A stretch of 64,000 nucleotides of DNA from JAEUMG01 sp963805405 (GCA_963805405.1 CAWDUC010000020.1:744001-808000), one strand, 5' to 3'; counted from the stretch's first letter, positions 52,830-62,548 are shown. Program-made: numbers and translations. The notes: generated by a model not told the origin, from the sequence alone.

Positions 52830-53963
52830 CTAGCTTAGCTTATCCTCGCCGCGCCGCCATCGATCCTTCGTCGCTGCGGCGAAATCGGCAAAAGAGCCTG
52901 CTTGGATCGCTGCGCGGATACCCTGCATCAGATCCTGATAATAGGCGATATTAGCCCAGGACAGCAGCATCATGCCGAGCAGTTCGCCGGATTTGACCAG
53001 ATGGTGGAGATAGGCGCGCGAGTAATGCGACAGCGCCGGGCAGACGGATTCCGGATCGAGCGGGCGCGGGTCGGCGGCATTTTTGGCATTGCGCAGATTG
53101 ACCTTGCCGAAGCGCGTGAAGGCCTGGCCATGGCGGCCGGATCGCGTCGGCATCACGCAGTCGAACATGTCGATGCCGCAGGCGACGGATTCAAGAATGT
53201 CCTCAGGCGTGCCGACACCCATGAGGTATCGCGGACGGTCGATCGGGAGATGCGGGATAGTGTCGGAAATCGTGCTCAGCATAAGGGCTTGGCCTTCGCC
53301 CACGGCAAGGCCGCCGATGGCATAGCCCTCGAAGCCGATGGCGACCAACCCTTCCGCCGAGCGGCGGCGCAGATGCGGGGTGACACCGCCTTGGACAATG
53401 CCGAAATTGCCGCGGCCGGGCTGATTGCCGAAGGCGCGGCGCGAGCGCTCGGCCCAACGCAGCGAAAGTTCCATGGCGCGCTCTGCATCTTTCTCCGTAT
53501 GCGGATAGAGCAGGCATTCATCGAGCTGCATCTGTATGTCAGAGCCAAGAAGGCGCTGGATCTCCATCGACCGCTCTGGGGTGAGCTCGTAGCGCCGGCC
53601 GTCGAGATGCGACTGGAAACTCGCGCCTTCCTCTTTCACTTTCCGCAATTTGGCGAGCGACATGATCTGGAAGCCGCCGCTGTCGGTGAGGATAGGACCA
53701 TCCCAGCCGATGAATTTGTGCAGGCCACCAAGCGCTGCAACTTGCTCAGCACCGGGCCGCAGCATCAGATGATAGACATTGCCAAGGATGATGTCGGCAC
53801 CAGTCCCCCTCACCTGGTCGAGATAGAGCCCCTTGACGGTTCCCGCAGTGCCAACCGGCATGAAAGCCGGGGTCCGAATTTCTCCGTGCAGAGTCGTAAT
53901 CGTGCCGCGACGGGCGGCGCCGTCGGTCGCGTGGAGGGTGAAGGAGAAGACTGGATCTGACAT
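52830..53963 (-). CDS. tgt: Queuine/preQ1 tRNA-guanine transglycosylase
   Basis: A 377-residue TGT that swaps guanine 34 for preQ1 in GUN-anticodon tRNAs. The general acid/base Asp is in LTDSGGFQIMSL, substrate loops in GNFGIVQGGV and AIGGLAVGEG, the nucleophile Asp in IDMFDCVMPTRSGRHG. The zinc site normally reading CxCxxC here reads ESVCPALSH, retaining one Cys of three, so zinc binding is doubtful. Start ATG overlaps the queA stop by one base; queA and tgt are one operon. Confidence 0.95.
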   Translation of the reverse strand: MSDPVFSFTLHATDGAARRGTITTLHGEIRTPAFMPVGTAGTVKGLYLDQVRGTGADIILGNVYHLMLRPGAEQVAALGGLHKFIGWDGPILTDSGGFQIMSLAKLRKVKEEGASFQSHLDGRRYELTPERSMEIQRLLGSDIQMQLDECLLYPHTEKDAERAMELSLRWAERSRRAFGNQPGRGNFGIVQGGVTPHLRRRSAEGLVAIGFEGYAIGGLAVGEGQALMLSTISDTIPHLPIDRPRYLMGVGTPEDILESVACGIDMFDCVMPTRSGRHGQAFTRFGKVNLRNAKNAADPRPLDPESVCPALSHYSRAYLHHLVKSGELLGMMLLSWANIAYYQDLMQGIRAAIQAGSFADFAAATKDRWRRGEDKLS

Positions 53964-55030
53964 CAGGGATTGGGGAATAGCAGCGACGCATCGCCGTATG
54001 AATAGAAACGATAATCATTGGCGATTGCGTGCGAATAGGCAGCCTTCATCCGCTCCAGGCCGGCAAAGGCGCAAACCAGCATAAAGAGCGTCGAGCGCGG
54101 CAAATGAAAATTGGTCATCAACACATCGACGGAACGGAACCGGTACCCCGGAGTGATGAAGATATCCGTTGGGCCGGAGAAGGCTTCGATCTTGCCCGAG
54201 CGTGCCGCCGTTTCAAGCAGGCGCAATGATGTTGTGCCGACGCTGACGATCCGGCCGCCTTTGGCACGCACGTCATTGAGCCGGGCCGCCGTTTCGGCGC
54301 TCACCGTGCCCCATTCGGCATGCATCTTGTGGTCGCGTGTATCCTCGGCCTTCACCGGCAGGAAGGTCCCGGCGCCGACGTGCAGCGTCACGAATTCATG
54401 CGCAACGCCGCGTTTATCGAGCGCCGACAGGAGCGCCTCGGTGAAGTGCAGACCGGCGGTGGGCGCGGCAACCGCTCCCTCTTCGCGGCCGTAGATCGTC
54501 TGATAGTCCTTGCGATCTTCTTCGTCGCTGGCGCGCTTGCCGGCGATGTAAGGCGGCAAGGGCATGTCTCCCAAGGTGGCAATCGCCTCGTCGAGTACCG
54601 GACCTGAAAAATCGAAGGCAAGGGTGATCTCACCCCCCTCGCCTTTCTTCTCGACGGTCGCCTCGAGCGCACCAAGCAAACACACGCGTCCTTCGCTGCC
54701 GAAGCGGATGCGATCGCCCGCCTTCAAGCGCTTGCCAGGCTTGGCGAAAGCCAGCCAGCGCGCAGCATCGAGACGCTGATGCAGCAGCACATCGATCCCG
54801 GGCTCGACACCGCGCCCGATGCGCCGGCCCGACAGAGCGGCCGGAATCACCTTCGTATCGTTGAAGACGAGCACGTCGCCGGCTTTCAGAAGGTCGGGCA
54901 GATCGCGCACCGAGCGATCGCTCAGTTGCTCTGGCGCGACCACCAGGAGCCGGGCCGCGTCGCGCGGCCGCGACGGCCGCAAGGCTATGCGGTCGGCGGG
55001 AAGGTCGAAGTCAAAATCGGAGACGCGCAA
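53963..55030 (-). CDS. queA: S-adenosylmethionine:tRNA ribosyltransferase-isomerase
   Basis: A 355-residue QueA that builds epoxyqueuosine on preQ1-modified tRNA. Family motifs: FDLPADRIALRPSRPRDAAR, LVFNDTKVIPAAL, APTAGLHFTEALL, VGAGTFLPVK and TNFHLPRSTLFMLVCAF. Start appears to be a TTG at 55028-55030, three bases after the preceding stop; the nearby ATG is out of frame. The enzyme acts directly before the epoxide reductase QueG or QueH, which is not in the window. Confidence 0.95.
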   Translation of the reverse strand: MRVSDFDFDLPADRIALRPSRPRDAARLLVVAPEQLSDRSVRDLPDLLKAGDVLVFNDTKVIPAALSGRRIGRGVEPGIDVLLHQRLDAARWLAFAKPGKRLKAGDRIRFGSEGRVCLLGALEATVEKKGEGGEITLAFDFSGPVLDEAIATLGDMPLPPYIAGKRASDEEDRKDYQTIYGREEGAVAAPTAGLHFTEALLSALDKRGVAHEFVTLHVGAGTFLPVKAEDTRDHKMHAEWGTVSAETAARLNDVRAKGGRIVSVGTTSLRLLETAARSGKIEAFSGPTDIFITPGYRFRSVDVLMTNFHLPRSTLFMLVCAFAGLERMKAAYSHAIANDYRFYSYGDASLLFPNP

Positions 55031-55033
55031 TCA

Positions 55034-55435
55034 TCAAGGTCCAGAACAACTCACTGCCCAAGCGCCGACGCCCGAAATCCACAAGGTTCCGCCGGCCGCG
55101 TAGAAATCGCTTTCAGACGCCTTGTAGACGCGAAGCTTGGCAAGAATCTCGCTGACATTGTCGTCGGTGATGTCGACATGCAGGATTTCGGAGGTTTCAA
55201 ACGCCTGGCCAACCGAGATCGGCGTCACGCCGTCTTCCTTCTGCGTCGACCAGCGCTTCGTGCCGGCCTCCATGTCCGCCTTGGCGATGGAGACGACAGG
55301 CAGTGCGCCCATCAGCAGCGAGATCGAAGCGCCGTCGCCTGAACAAATCGTCGTCTCGGTGGCATGCGCCGCGCCCGCCACCATCATCGCACCCACAACT
55401 GCAAGCGCGGTTCCAAGAATCGTCTTCCTGATCAT
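55034..55435 (-). CDS. Secreted hypothetical protein, downstream tandem paralogue
   Basis: A 133-residue secreted protein: signal peptide to AAHA, then a compact domain with two cysteines, one near the start (TTICSGDG) and one near the end (WAVSCSGP). Its layout and end motif ISGVGAWAVSC match the upstream paralogue's IHGVGAWPVVC, and both share a RWST/IWST segment before a Glu/Asp-rich strand. The start ATG overlaps the paralogue's stop (ATGA). Not recognised in any named family. Confidence 0.8.
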   Translation of the reverse strand: MIRKTILGTALAVVGAMMVAGAAHATETTICSGDGASISLLMGALPVVSIAKADMEAGTKRWSTQKEDGVTPISVGQAFETSEILHVDITDDNVSEILAKLRVYKASESDFYAAGGTLWISGVGAWAVSCSGP

Positions 55436-55848
55436 TCTGCCTCCGTTGCCTCTCCGCCTTCGCCGCAGACCACCGGCCATGCGCCAACTCCATGAATATG
55501 GAGGATGCCAGCAAGCACCGGCTCCTGACCTTCTTCATGACCGAAGTTCACCCGCAAGGCGCCCGCGAGCTCGGATTCTGCCAGGACGTCGATTTTCATC
55601 CCATCGTCATCGGAAAACGCCTGCTTCACCACGATCAAGGTGCCGCCATTGGCCTTGTCCGTCGACCAGATCCTGTCGCCGGCCCCCATCGAGAGGCCAA
55701 GTGGCGCAAGACCCGGAGTCGTACCGACGACGAAACTCATCCACGCCTTGTTAGCGCGCGCCCTGCATTCGATATCCTCGGTCGCCCAAGCGGACGAGGC
55801 CGTGGCGAGGAACGCCGCGGCCACAGCCGATATCGCAGCGACGCGCAA
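55432..55848 (-). CDS. Secreted hypothetical protein, upstream tandem paralogue
   Basis: A 138-residue secreted protein with signal peptide ending SAWA, cysteines in DIECRAR and WPVVCGEG (likely a disulfide), and the shared GVGAW motif near the C-terminus. It lies six bases downstream of the cytoplasmic cyclophilin gene. Together with its overlapping paralogue it looks like a divergent tandem duplication. Function unknown. Confidence 0.8.
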   Translation of the reverse strand: MRVAAISAVAAAFLATASSAWATEDIECRARANKAWMSFVVGTTPGLAPLGLSMGAGDRIWSTDKANGGTLIVVKQAFSDDDGMKIDVLAESELAGALRVNFGHEEGQEPVLAGILHIHGVGAWPVVCGEGGEATEAE

Positions 55849-55854
55849 GTCCGA

Positions 55855-56328
55855 TCAGCTCTTCACGTCCGCCGCGACGCGCATAGTCACGATCCGATCG
55901 GGATCACGGACCGGTTCGCCACGCTTCAATGCGTCGACGAGTTCCATGCCCGACGTAACCTTGCCCCAGACCGTGTAATTGCGATCGAGGAATTTTGCAT
56001 CACCAAAGCAGATGAAGAACTGGCTGTTGGCGGAGTTCGGATCGCTGGAACGCGCCATGGAACAGACGCCGCGCACATGCGGCTCGCCGGAGAATTCGGC
56101 CTTGAGGTTTGGCTTTTTCGAGCCGCCCGTGCCGGTGCCGGTCGGATCGCCGCCCTGCGCCATGAAGCCATCGATCACGCGATGAAATGGCGTCCCGTCA
56201 TAGAAGCCGTCACGGGCGAGCTCCTTGATGCGCGAGACATGGCCGGGGGCCAGATCGGGACGCAACTCGATCGTCACGCGGCCCTTGGGCAGGTCGACAT
56301 AGAGGGTGTTTTCGAGGTCGGCGGCCAT
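55855..56328 (-). CDS. Peptidyl-prolyl cis-trans isomerase (cyclophilin), cytoplasmic
   Basis: A 157-residue cyclophilin: active-site segment TPFHRVIDGFMAQGGDPTGT with the catalytic Arg, then SANSQFFICFGDAKFLDRNY with the Gln and Phe of the proline pocket. No signal peptide, so it is cytoplasmic. Its start overlaps the stop of the exported paralogue by one base. Confidence 0.95.
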   Translation of the reverse strand: MAADLENTLYVDLPKGRVTIELRPDLAPGHVSRIKELARDGFYDGTPFHRVIDGFMAQGGDPTGTGTGGSKKPNLKAEFSGEPHVRGVCSMARSSDPNSANSQFFICFGDAKFLDRNYTVWGKVTSGMELVDALKRGEPVRDPDRIVTMRVAADVKS

Positions 56329-56870
56329 TATTTCATGTCCTTCAATACTTTCATGGAGACGATCTTATCGGGATTGGCCGGCGGTTCGCCCTTTTGGATC
56401 TGGTCGACGCAATCCATGCCGTCGGTTACTTCGCCCCATACCGTGTACTGGCCATTAAGGAAGTCACCATTGGCGAACATGATAAAGAACTGGCTGTTGC
56501 CGGAATTTGGATCCTGTGCCCGCGCCATGCCAACGGTGCCACGAACGAAGGGCTTGTCGGAGAATTCGGCCTGGAGATCGGGTTCTTTTGAGCCGCCCAT
56601 GCCGGTGCCGGTCGGGTCGCCCGTCTGCGCCATAAAGCCGTCGATGACGCGATGGAATATGATGCCGTCATAGAAGCCTTGACGTGTCAGCTTCTTGATC
56701 TGGGCGACATGCTTCGGCGCGACATCCGGCAAGAGCGAGATGATGACATTGCATCCCTTGCTGGTTTTGATCACGAGCGTGTTTTCGGCGTCGGCTGCCA
56801 ATGCCGAGGCCGCCATCATGGCGCTGAGGGCACCGGCAAAGGCCAGGGTACCGGCAAGTTTGAATTTCAT
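56328..56870 (-). CDS. Peptidyl-prolyl cis-trans isomerase (cyclophilin), exported
   Basis: A 180-residue cyclophilin with a signal peptide ending ALAA, then IIFHRVIDGFMAQTGDPTGT and NSGNSQFFIMFANGDFLNGQ. It is a periplasmic counterpart of the following gene, arranged as a tandem pair. Such a cytoplasmic/periplasmic pair between coaD and queA is usual in this group of bacteria. Confidence 0.95.
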   Translation of the reverse strand: MKFKLAGTLAFAGALSAMMAASALAADAENTLVIKTSKGCNVIISLLPDVAPKHVAQIKKLTRQGFYDGIIFHRVIDGFMAQTGDPTGTGMGGSKEPDLQAEFSDKPFVRGTVGMARAQDPNSGNSQFFIMFANGDFLNGQYTVWGEVTDGMDCVDQIQKGEPPANPDKIVSMKVLKDMK

Positions 56871-56939
56871 TGCGAACTCCTTGGGTTGACTGGGTTTGAA
56901 CGGCTTGTAGGGGGCGGATTTGGCCGAATTAAAGGCCGG

Positions 56940-57443
56940 TCATCGCGTTTCGGCGAACGCCGCGTTGACGAGAGCCAGCGCTTCCTTGGGGATGAAAAGG
57001 GTAATATCGCCGCCCATCCGGGCGATCTGCTTGACGAGCGAGGACGCGATCATGCGGGTCGCGGGGCTCGCGGCAAGAAAGACGGTTTCGATGTCGGGCG
57101 CCATGGCACCGTTCATCTGGCCCATCTGAACCTCGTAGTCGAAGTCGCTTGCGTCGCGCAGGCCACGGATGATGAGGCCCGCATTGGCGCGGCGCGCGGC
57201 ATTGACCGCCAGATCGTCGAAAGTGACGATTTCGATCTTCACCCTGGTATGTTCGACGATCGGGCGGGTGACTTGATCGAGAAGCTTGATCCGCTGCTCA
57301 GGCGTCAAAAGCGCCTGCTTTCCATGATGGACGCCGATACCAAGGACGAGCTTGTCGACGAACCGCGCGGCACGCGCGATGATGTCGAGATGCCCATAGG
57401 TGACGGGGTCGAAGGAGCCGGGATAAAATCCGGTGCGGGTCAT
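56940..57443 (-). CDS. coaD: Phosphopantetheine adenylyltransferase
   Basis: A 167-residue CoaD that joins ATP and phosphopantetheine to form dephospho-CoA. The nucleotidyltransferase motif TGFYPGSFDPVTYGHLDI, the ISSxxxK-like SSLVKQIARMGGD and GLRDASDFDYEVQM are all present. It precedes the cyclophilin pair on the same strand. Confidence 0.96.
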   Translation of the reverse strand: MTRTGFYPGSFDPVTYGHLDIIARAARFVDKLVLGIGVHHGKQALLTPEQRIKLLDQVTRPIVEHTRVKIEIVTFDDLAVNAARRANAGLIIRGLRDASDFDYEVQMGQMNGAMAPDIETVFLAASPATRMIASSLVKQIARMGGDITLFIPKEALALVNAAFAETR

Positions 57444-57535
57444 GGCGCTGGCATAGCCGCTTCGGCATGCTGCCGCAACATGTCAGGGCCTCCGCGGCAC
57501 GGTAACGGCACAAGCATCAGGAGGTTCGGTAAATA

Positions 57536-57699
57536 ATGAGCAACCAGTCGATTCTGGCGCATATCTCGGTCGGAACCAACGACTGCGAAAAGGCCAAGAA
57601 ATTTTATCCAACCGTGCCGGCGACGCTCGGCAATGGCAGCCATTTTGGCTTGAACGCGGCCTCAAGAAGACCTTTTGGGACGAGGCATTGGCGAAGTAG
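57536..57699 (+). pseudogene. VOC/glyoxalase-family remnant
   Basis: Behind a good AGGAGG site, the frame from 57536 opens ILAHISVGTNDCEKAKKFY, the N-terminus of a VOC protein. After about 30 codons the fold is missing; in a different frame a segment LKKTFWDEALAK and stop TAG (57697-57699) matches a typical VOC C-terminus. An internal deletion plus frameshift of a once full-length gene explains both. A small gene of new function is less likely. Confidence 0.6.
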
Positions 57700-57771
57700 G
57701 TCGTCATGGCGCGAGGCGAATTCCCGCTTTCCGCAAAAACGAGGGAAAAATCGAGGGTATGATCTTTTTCC

Positions 57772-58584
57772 CTAGGCGACTGCTGTGATGATGTGGGCCT
57801 GGATTTTGCCGACGACTTCGCCGTTGCCATGGCGCTGTGCAATCGCGGATGCCGCGACATCGGTGGCGGCTTCCAGACCTCCTGGATCCCGCGCCTCGAT
57901 TTCGCTGCGCAGAACCGTCCCCTGGCAAAAAGCAATGGCGGGAATGAGCGGCGAGGATGCCCTGCTCAAATCGCTTCGCGTCTCGATATCAACCCGGGTG
58001 AATCCCGCTTCGTCGAGATCTCTGCGGATCTGCGCCGTGTCGTGGTAGCCGTGCGGCGTGCGGGCCAGAAAGCGCGGCGGATCGCCTGGAAAAATCCCTG
58101 CGAGGGCGTTGGTCACCGCATCCGCAAATTCATTCTCTTCGATTCGGTCCCAGACATTGAACACAAAATGCCCGCCGGGCTTCAAAACTCGTTTGGCTTC
58201 GCGGTAGCCGGACACGCGATTGGGGAAGAACATCGCGCCGAACTGGCAGCACACGACATCGAAGTTTGCGCCCCCGAATGGCAATGCCATAGCATCAGCC
58301 TGGCGCCAGGAGAGCCGTTTGTCGGGAGCCTGTCGCGAAGCGGCATAATCCAGCATCGGCTGGTTCAGGTCGGTCACGACGTAGTTCGCGTCTGGGGATA
58401 GCCTCGCGGCCAGCGCACGCGTTACAACCCCGGTTCCAGCAGCAGTCTCGAGAACGGCGCCCGGCGATAAAGCCGCGGCACGCCACGCGAGATCCGCCGC
58501 AAACGCCTCGAAAATCAACGGCACCATGTAGCGGTCGTAACTCTCCGGGATGGAGCCGGTGAAACCCTTGTCCGCTTCAAGCAT
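57772..58584 (-). CDS. Class I SAM-dependent methyltransferase
   Basis: A 270-residue methyltransferase: motif I LETAAGTGVVTRALA, acidic residue in VVTDLNQPML, motif II-like ADAMALPFGGANFDVVCCQF and GYREAKRVLKPGGHFVFNVW. This ordering is that of the ubiquinone/menaquinone-type Methyltransf_11 group. The substrate cannot be assigned. Confidence 0.88.
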   Translation of the reverse strand: MLEADKGFTGSIPESYDRYMVPLIFEAFAADLAWRAAALSPGAVLETAAGTGVVTRALAARLSPDANYVVTDLNQPMLDYAASRQAPDKRLSWRQADAMALPFGGANFDVVCCQFGAMFFPNRVSGYREAKRVLKPGGHFVFNVWDRIEENEFADAVTNALAGIFPGDPPRFLARTPHGYHDTAQIRRDLDEAGFTRVDIETRSDLSRASSPLIPAIAFCQGTVLRSEIEARDPGGLEAATDVAASAIAQRHGNGEVVGKIQAHIITAVA

Positions 58585-59004
58585 GCCAATGTCGTCCGAC
58601 TGTTGGATGAGATAAGCATAGCCTAAATCCGCGGCGACGGCGTCCGAGTAAGCTATGGTGCCGTAGGGTTATTATTTCCGGATATGGGGGCGCGACCGTG
58701 CCTCTCATTGTGGCCTGCAGTATTTCATTCTACAGCGGCGCCAACCTCGCGCTTCGCTATTACAGATCAGTCGCTTTCTGGCCCCGGGGGCCGTGGATAG
58801 ACGGAGTGTACCGGACGCTGCCGATCGAAGTCGCCTTGTACGGATTGGCGTTCCTGCTCTTAAACCTGGGCCGCCTGCGCCGGCTGGAGAAAGCGGTAAT
58901 CTGCGCGGGATCATGATCGCGTTCGCGATCTGAGTGAGCCTCACGCTTGAACGCTGGCTGCGCGCATCTGGTGAAGCTTGGCTGGGCTTTGGGCGCAGCC
59001 CGGG
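58585..59004. other. Intergenic gap; possible small membrane ORF
   Basis: About 420 bases between divergent-looking neighbours. The only candidate is a GTG-started 72-codon frame at 58698-58916 on the plus strand with two moderately hydrophobic stretches (MPLIVACSISFYSGANLALR and VALYGLAFLLLNLG). It has no strong ribosome site and I recognise no family. Nothing else is evident. Confidence 0.25.
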
Positions 59005-59616
59005 TTACCTCCCCCTGAGCGCCAGCCAGATGCCGCCGCCGATGAGACAAAGGCCGCTCACCGTCTCGATCGCCCGGATGCGGGTTCGAGACAGCCACGA
59101 TCCCGCGCCGCCGGCAGCGAAGGCGTAGACGCTGTCGAAGATCGTGGCGATGACCATGAAGGTCACACCGAGGAACAGGAGCTGGCGGACATAGTCGCCC
59201 TCCGGGACGATGAATTGCGGGATGAGCGCACCGAAGACGAGCAGGACCTTGGGGTTGGAGAGGATCACCATCAAGCCCTGGAGGAAGAAGCTCCCACGCG
59301 GGCGGGTACGCTCGGCGGTGATGAGTTCGCCCTTGGAGCGGATCAACTTGATGCCGAGCCAGATCAGGTAAGCGGCGCCGGCGACGCGCAGCACGTCGAA
59401 CCATACGCCCATGAATTCGATTGCGGAGGCCAGGCCCAGCACCGCGACGGCGAGCCAGAGCAGCAGTCCGGCCTGGGTGCCGGCCACGTTGAGCAGCCCG
59501 GCGCGGGCGCCGTGGCGCAAGCTGTTGGCAATGATCACCGTGACGGTCGGCCCCGGGACGATCACGATCAACGTGCAGGCCAGACAGAAGGCGATGTAGG
59601 CCTGGATGGTCATCAT
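59005..59616 (-). CDS. LysE/RhtB family exporter
   Basis: A 203-residue six-helix exporter of the LysE/RhtB family, opening with the diagnostic CLACTLIVIVPGPTVTVIIA and a RHGARAGLLNVAGTQAG loop, then IKLIRSKGE and LQGLMVILSNPKVLLVFGAL. Members export amino acids or homoserine lactones; the substrate here is unknown. Confidence 0.93.
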   Translation of the reverse strand: MMTIQAYIAFCLACTLIVIVPGPTVTVIIANSLRHGARAGLLNVAGTQAGLLLWLAVAVLGLASAIEFMGVWFDVLRVAGAAYLIWLGIKLIRSKGELITAERTRPRGSFFLQGLMVILSNPKVLLVFGALIPQFIVPEGDYVRQLLFLGVTFMVIATIFDSVYAFAAGGAGSWLSRTRIRAIETVSGLCLIGGGIWLALRGR

Positions 59617-59740
59617 GCGCGGTCCTCCCCTCCAAAGGGCAAGCTAGTCCTGGAAACCAAACTATCCGCGCGGGCAATCCCGTCTATCTGCCTGTACCAC
59701 TTGTCCCCGGCCTGCTTCGTCATTACCACCCCCATATTTC

Positions 59741-59755
59741 GAACATATCGGGAAC
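59741..59755. promoter_or_regulatory. GAAC-N7-GAAC, possible LexA box
   Basis: GAAC at 59741-59744 and 59752-59755 with seven bases between match the alphaproteobacterial LexA direct-repeat consensus. It sits about 125 bases upstream of lysE in an AT-rich gap (59617-59832) that otherwise shows no gene. The 8-base core is short enough to arise by chance. Confidence 0.3.
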
Positions 59756-59832
59756 ATAGTTATCCGGACCCGAAAAGTCAAGGAGTTTTATGCTGTTTTT
59801 ATATTATTATCCTAAGGCATTGAAAGTAAAAG

Positions 59833-62548
59833 CTACTCAGCCTCGACCTCCGGCTCGCCAGCCTCGTCCTCGTTCGCCTCTTCGCTGATCCGCTCGACAG
59901 CAACGACCTGCTCTCCTCCCGCGGTCTTGAAGATCGTCACGCCCTGGACATTCCGACCGGCCTTGCGGATGTCGTGAACCGGGCAGCGAATAAGCTGGCC
60001 GTTGTCGGTTACGAGCATGATCTGGTCGGAGTTCTTCTACCGGGAATGAAGCGATCAACACCCCATTGCGCTCATTGACGATCATCGCGGTGATGCCCTT
60101 GCCGCCACGATTGGCAATCCGATACTCGTAGGAGGAAGTACGCTTGCCGTAGCCCTTTGCGGAAACCGTCAGAATGAACTGCTCGGCAGCGCCCATCTCG
60201 GCGTAGCGCTCCTGGCTCAGGCTCACGTCGGCAACCGGCTCCTCGTCGACTGAGCCTGTCTCTGCCTCCTCGCCTGCGACCGCGCGCGCCATTTTGAGGT
60301 AGGTAGAGCGCTCTTCGACTGAGGCTTCGACATGCCGCAGTATCGACATGGAGATCACTTCATCGCCCCCGGCCAGCCTGATGCCACGCACACCGGTCGA
60401 GTTCCGGCTTTGGAACAGTCGTACATCGGAGGTGGCAAAACGGATCGCCTGGCCTTGCGCCGTGGTCAGCAGCACGTCGTCGGATTCCGTGCAGATTTCA
60501 ACGCCCGCCAATTGATCACCGGCGCTCAGATCCATCGCGCGCTTTCCGGCCCGGTTGATATTGCCGAAATCCGAGAGGTCGTTGCGGCGTACATCGCCCG
60601 ACTTCGTCGCGAACATGATATGCAGCGAATCCCAGGTCGTCTCGTCCTCGGGCATCGGCATGATCATCGTGATGCGCTCGTTCTTGTCGAGCGGCAACAA
60701 GTTGATCATCGCCTTGCCGCGCGATTGCGGGCTGCCTTGCGGCAAACGCCAGACCTTGAGGCGATAGACCATGCCGATCGAGGAGAAGAACAGAATTGGC
60801 GCGTGGGTGCTGGCAACGAATAGCTTGGTGACGAAATCCTCGTCGCGCGTATCCATGCCGGAGCGGCCGCGGCCGCCGCGACGTTGCGCGCGATAGGCAG
60901 CAAGCGGCACGCGCTTCACATAGCCCGCATGGCTGACGGTAACGACCATGTCCTCACGCTGGATGAGGTCTTCGTCCTCGACCTCGCCCTCATTGTCGAC
61001 GATCTCGGTACGCCGCGGCGTTCCGAAGTCCGTCTTGATAGCGATCATCTCGTCCTTGATGATCGTCTGCACCCGAGCGCGGGAGCGCAGGATTTCGAGG
61101 TAGTCGGTGATTTCCTTGGCGAGTTTCTCAAGTTCGCCGCCGATCTCGTCGCGGCCAAGCGCCGTCAGGCGCTGCAAGCGCAGATCAAGAATAGCGCGCG
61201 CCTGTTCATCGGAGAGGCGGTAGGTGCCATCCTCGGCGAGGCGATGGCGCGGATCGGCAATGAGCGCAATCAGCGGCGCCATGTCTTTTGCCGGCCAGGC
61301 ACGCGCCATCAACGCTTCGCGGGCTTCCGCTGCATCCTTCGAACGGCGGATCAACGCGATGACTTCGTCGATGTTGGCTACCGCGATCGCGAGGCCGACC
61401 AAGATATGGGCGCGGTCGCGAGCCTTGGTCAGCAAATGCTTGATACGGCGGGTGACCACCTCCTCGCGGAAGGCGATGAAGGCCTGAATCAGATCCTTGA
61501 GATTGAGGATTTCCGGGCGACCGCCGGTCAGTGCGACGTTGTTGACGCCGAACGACTGCTGGAGTTGCGAGAAGCGCCAAAGCTGATTCAAAACGACGTC
61601 CGGCACCGAATCGCGCTTGAGTTCGATGACCACGCGCATGCCGTGGCGGTCGCTCTCGTCTCGGATGTCGGAAATGCCCTCGATCTTCTTCTCGCGGACC
61701 ATTTCCGCGATCTTCTCGATCATCGTGACCTTGTTCACCTGGTAGGGAATCTCGGTGACAATGAGGGCTTCGCGTTCTTTGCGGATCTCTTCGACATGCA
61801 CGCGTGAGCGCATGACGATCGAACCACGGCCGGTATGGAAGGCAGATTTGATGCCGGCGCGACCGAGGATGACACCGCCGGTCGGAAAGTCAGGACCCGG
61901 AATGATGTTGATTAGGTCGTCGATCGAGGTTGCTGGATCGTCAATGACGGCGATGGTGGCATCTATCACTTCGCTCAGATTATGCGGCGCCATGTTGGTC
62001 GCCATGCCGACCGCGATACCGCCTGCGCCATTGACGAGAAGGTTCGGGAACTTCGCCGGAAGCACCAACGGCTCGCGGAATTCGCCAGAGTAGTTCAGCG
62101 AGAAATCGACGGTGTTCTTGTCGAGATCGTCGAGCATCGGCATCGCCGTTTTGGCAAGCCTGCATTCGGTATAGCGATCGGCCGCCGGCGGATCGCCATC
62201 GACGGAACCGAAGTTCCCCTGCCCGTCGATCAATGGCAGCCGTAAGGAGAATTCCTGCGCGAGACGCACCAGAGCGTCATAGATCGCGAGGTTGCCGTGC
62301 GGATGATACTTGCCCATGACGTCGCCGACGACGCGGGCAGATTTCTTGTAGGGCTTGTCCGGCGTAAAGCCGTTCTCATACATCGTATAGAGGATGCGCC
62401 GATGAACCGGTTTGAGACCGTCGCGGACGTCGGGAAGAGCGCGGCTCACAATCACGCTCATCGCGTAATCGAGATAGCTTCTCTTCATCTCTTCTTCGAT
62501 GGTGATCGGCGAAATATCGCCTGCGGAATTTTCGTCCTTATCGGTCAC
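59833..62548 (-). CDS. gyrA: DNA gyrase subunit A (single-base frameshift near C-terminus)
   Basis: A 904-residue GyrA after removing one T at 60032-60033. The catalytic Tyr is in DRYTECRLAKTA; the breakage-reunion domain and six-bladed C-terminal pinwheel are complete. In the uncorrected frame the last blade is garbled after LIASFPVEE; the other frame continues SDQIMLVTDNGQLIRCPV. The quinolone-determining stretch reads HPHGNLAIYDALVRLAQ, with Leu at the E. coli Ser83 position and Asn at 82. The C-terminus is an acidic tail typical of the group. Confidence 0.96.
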
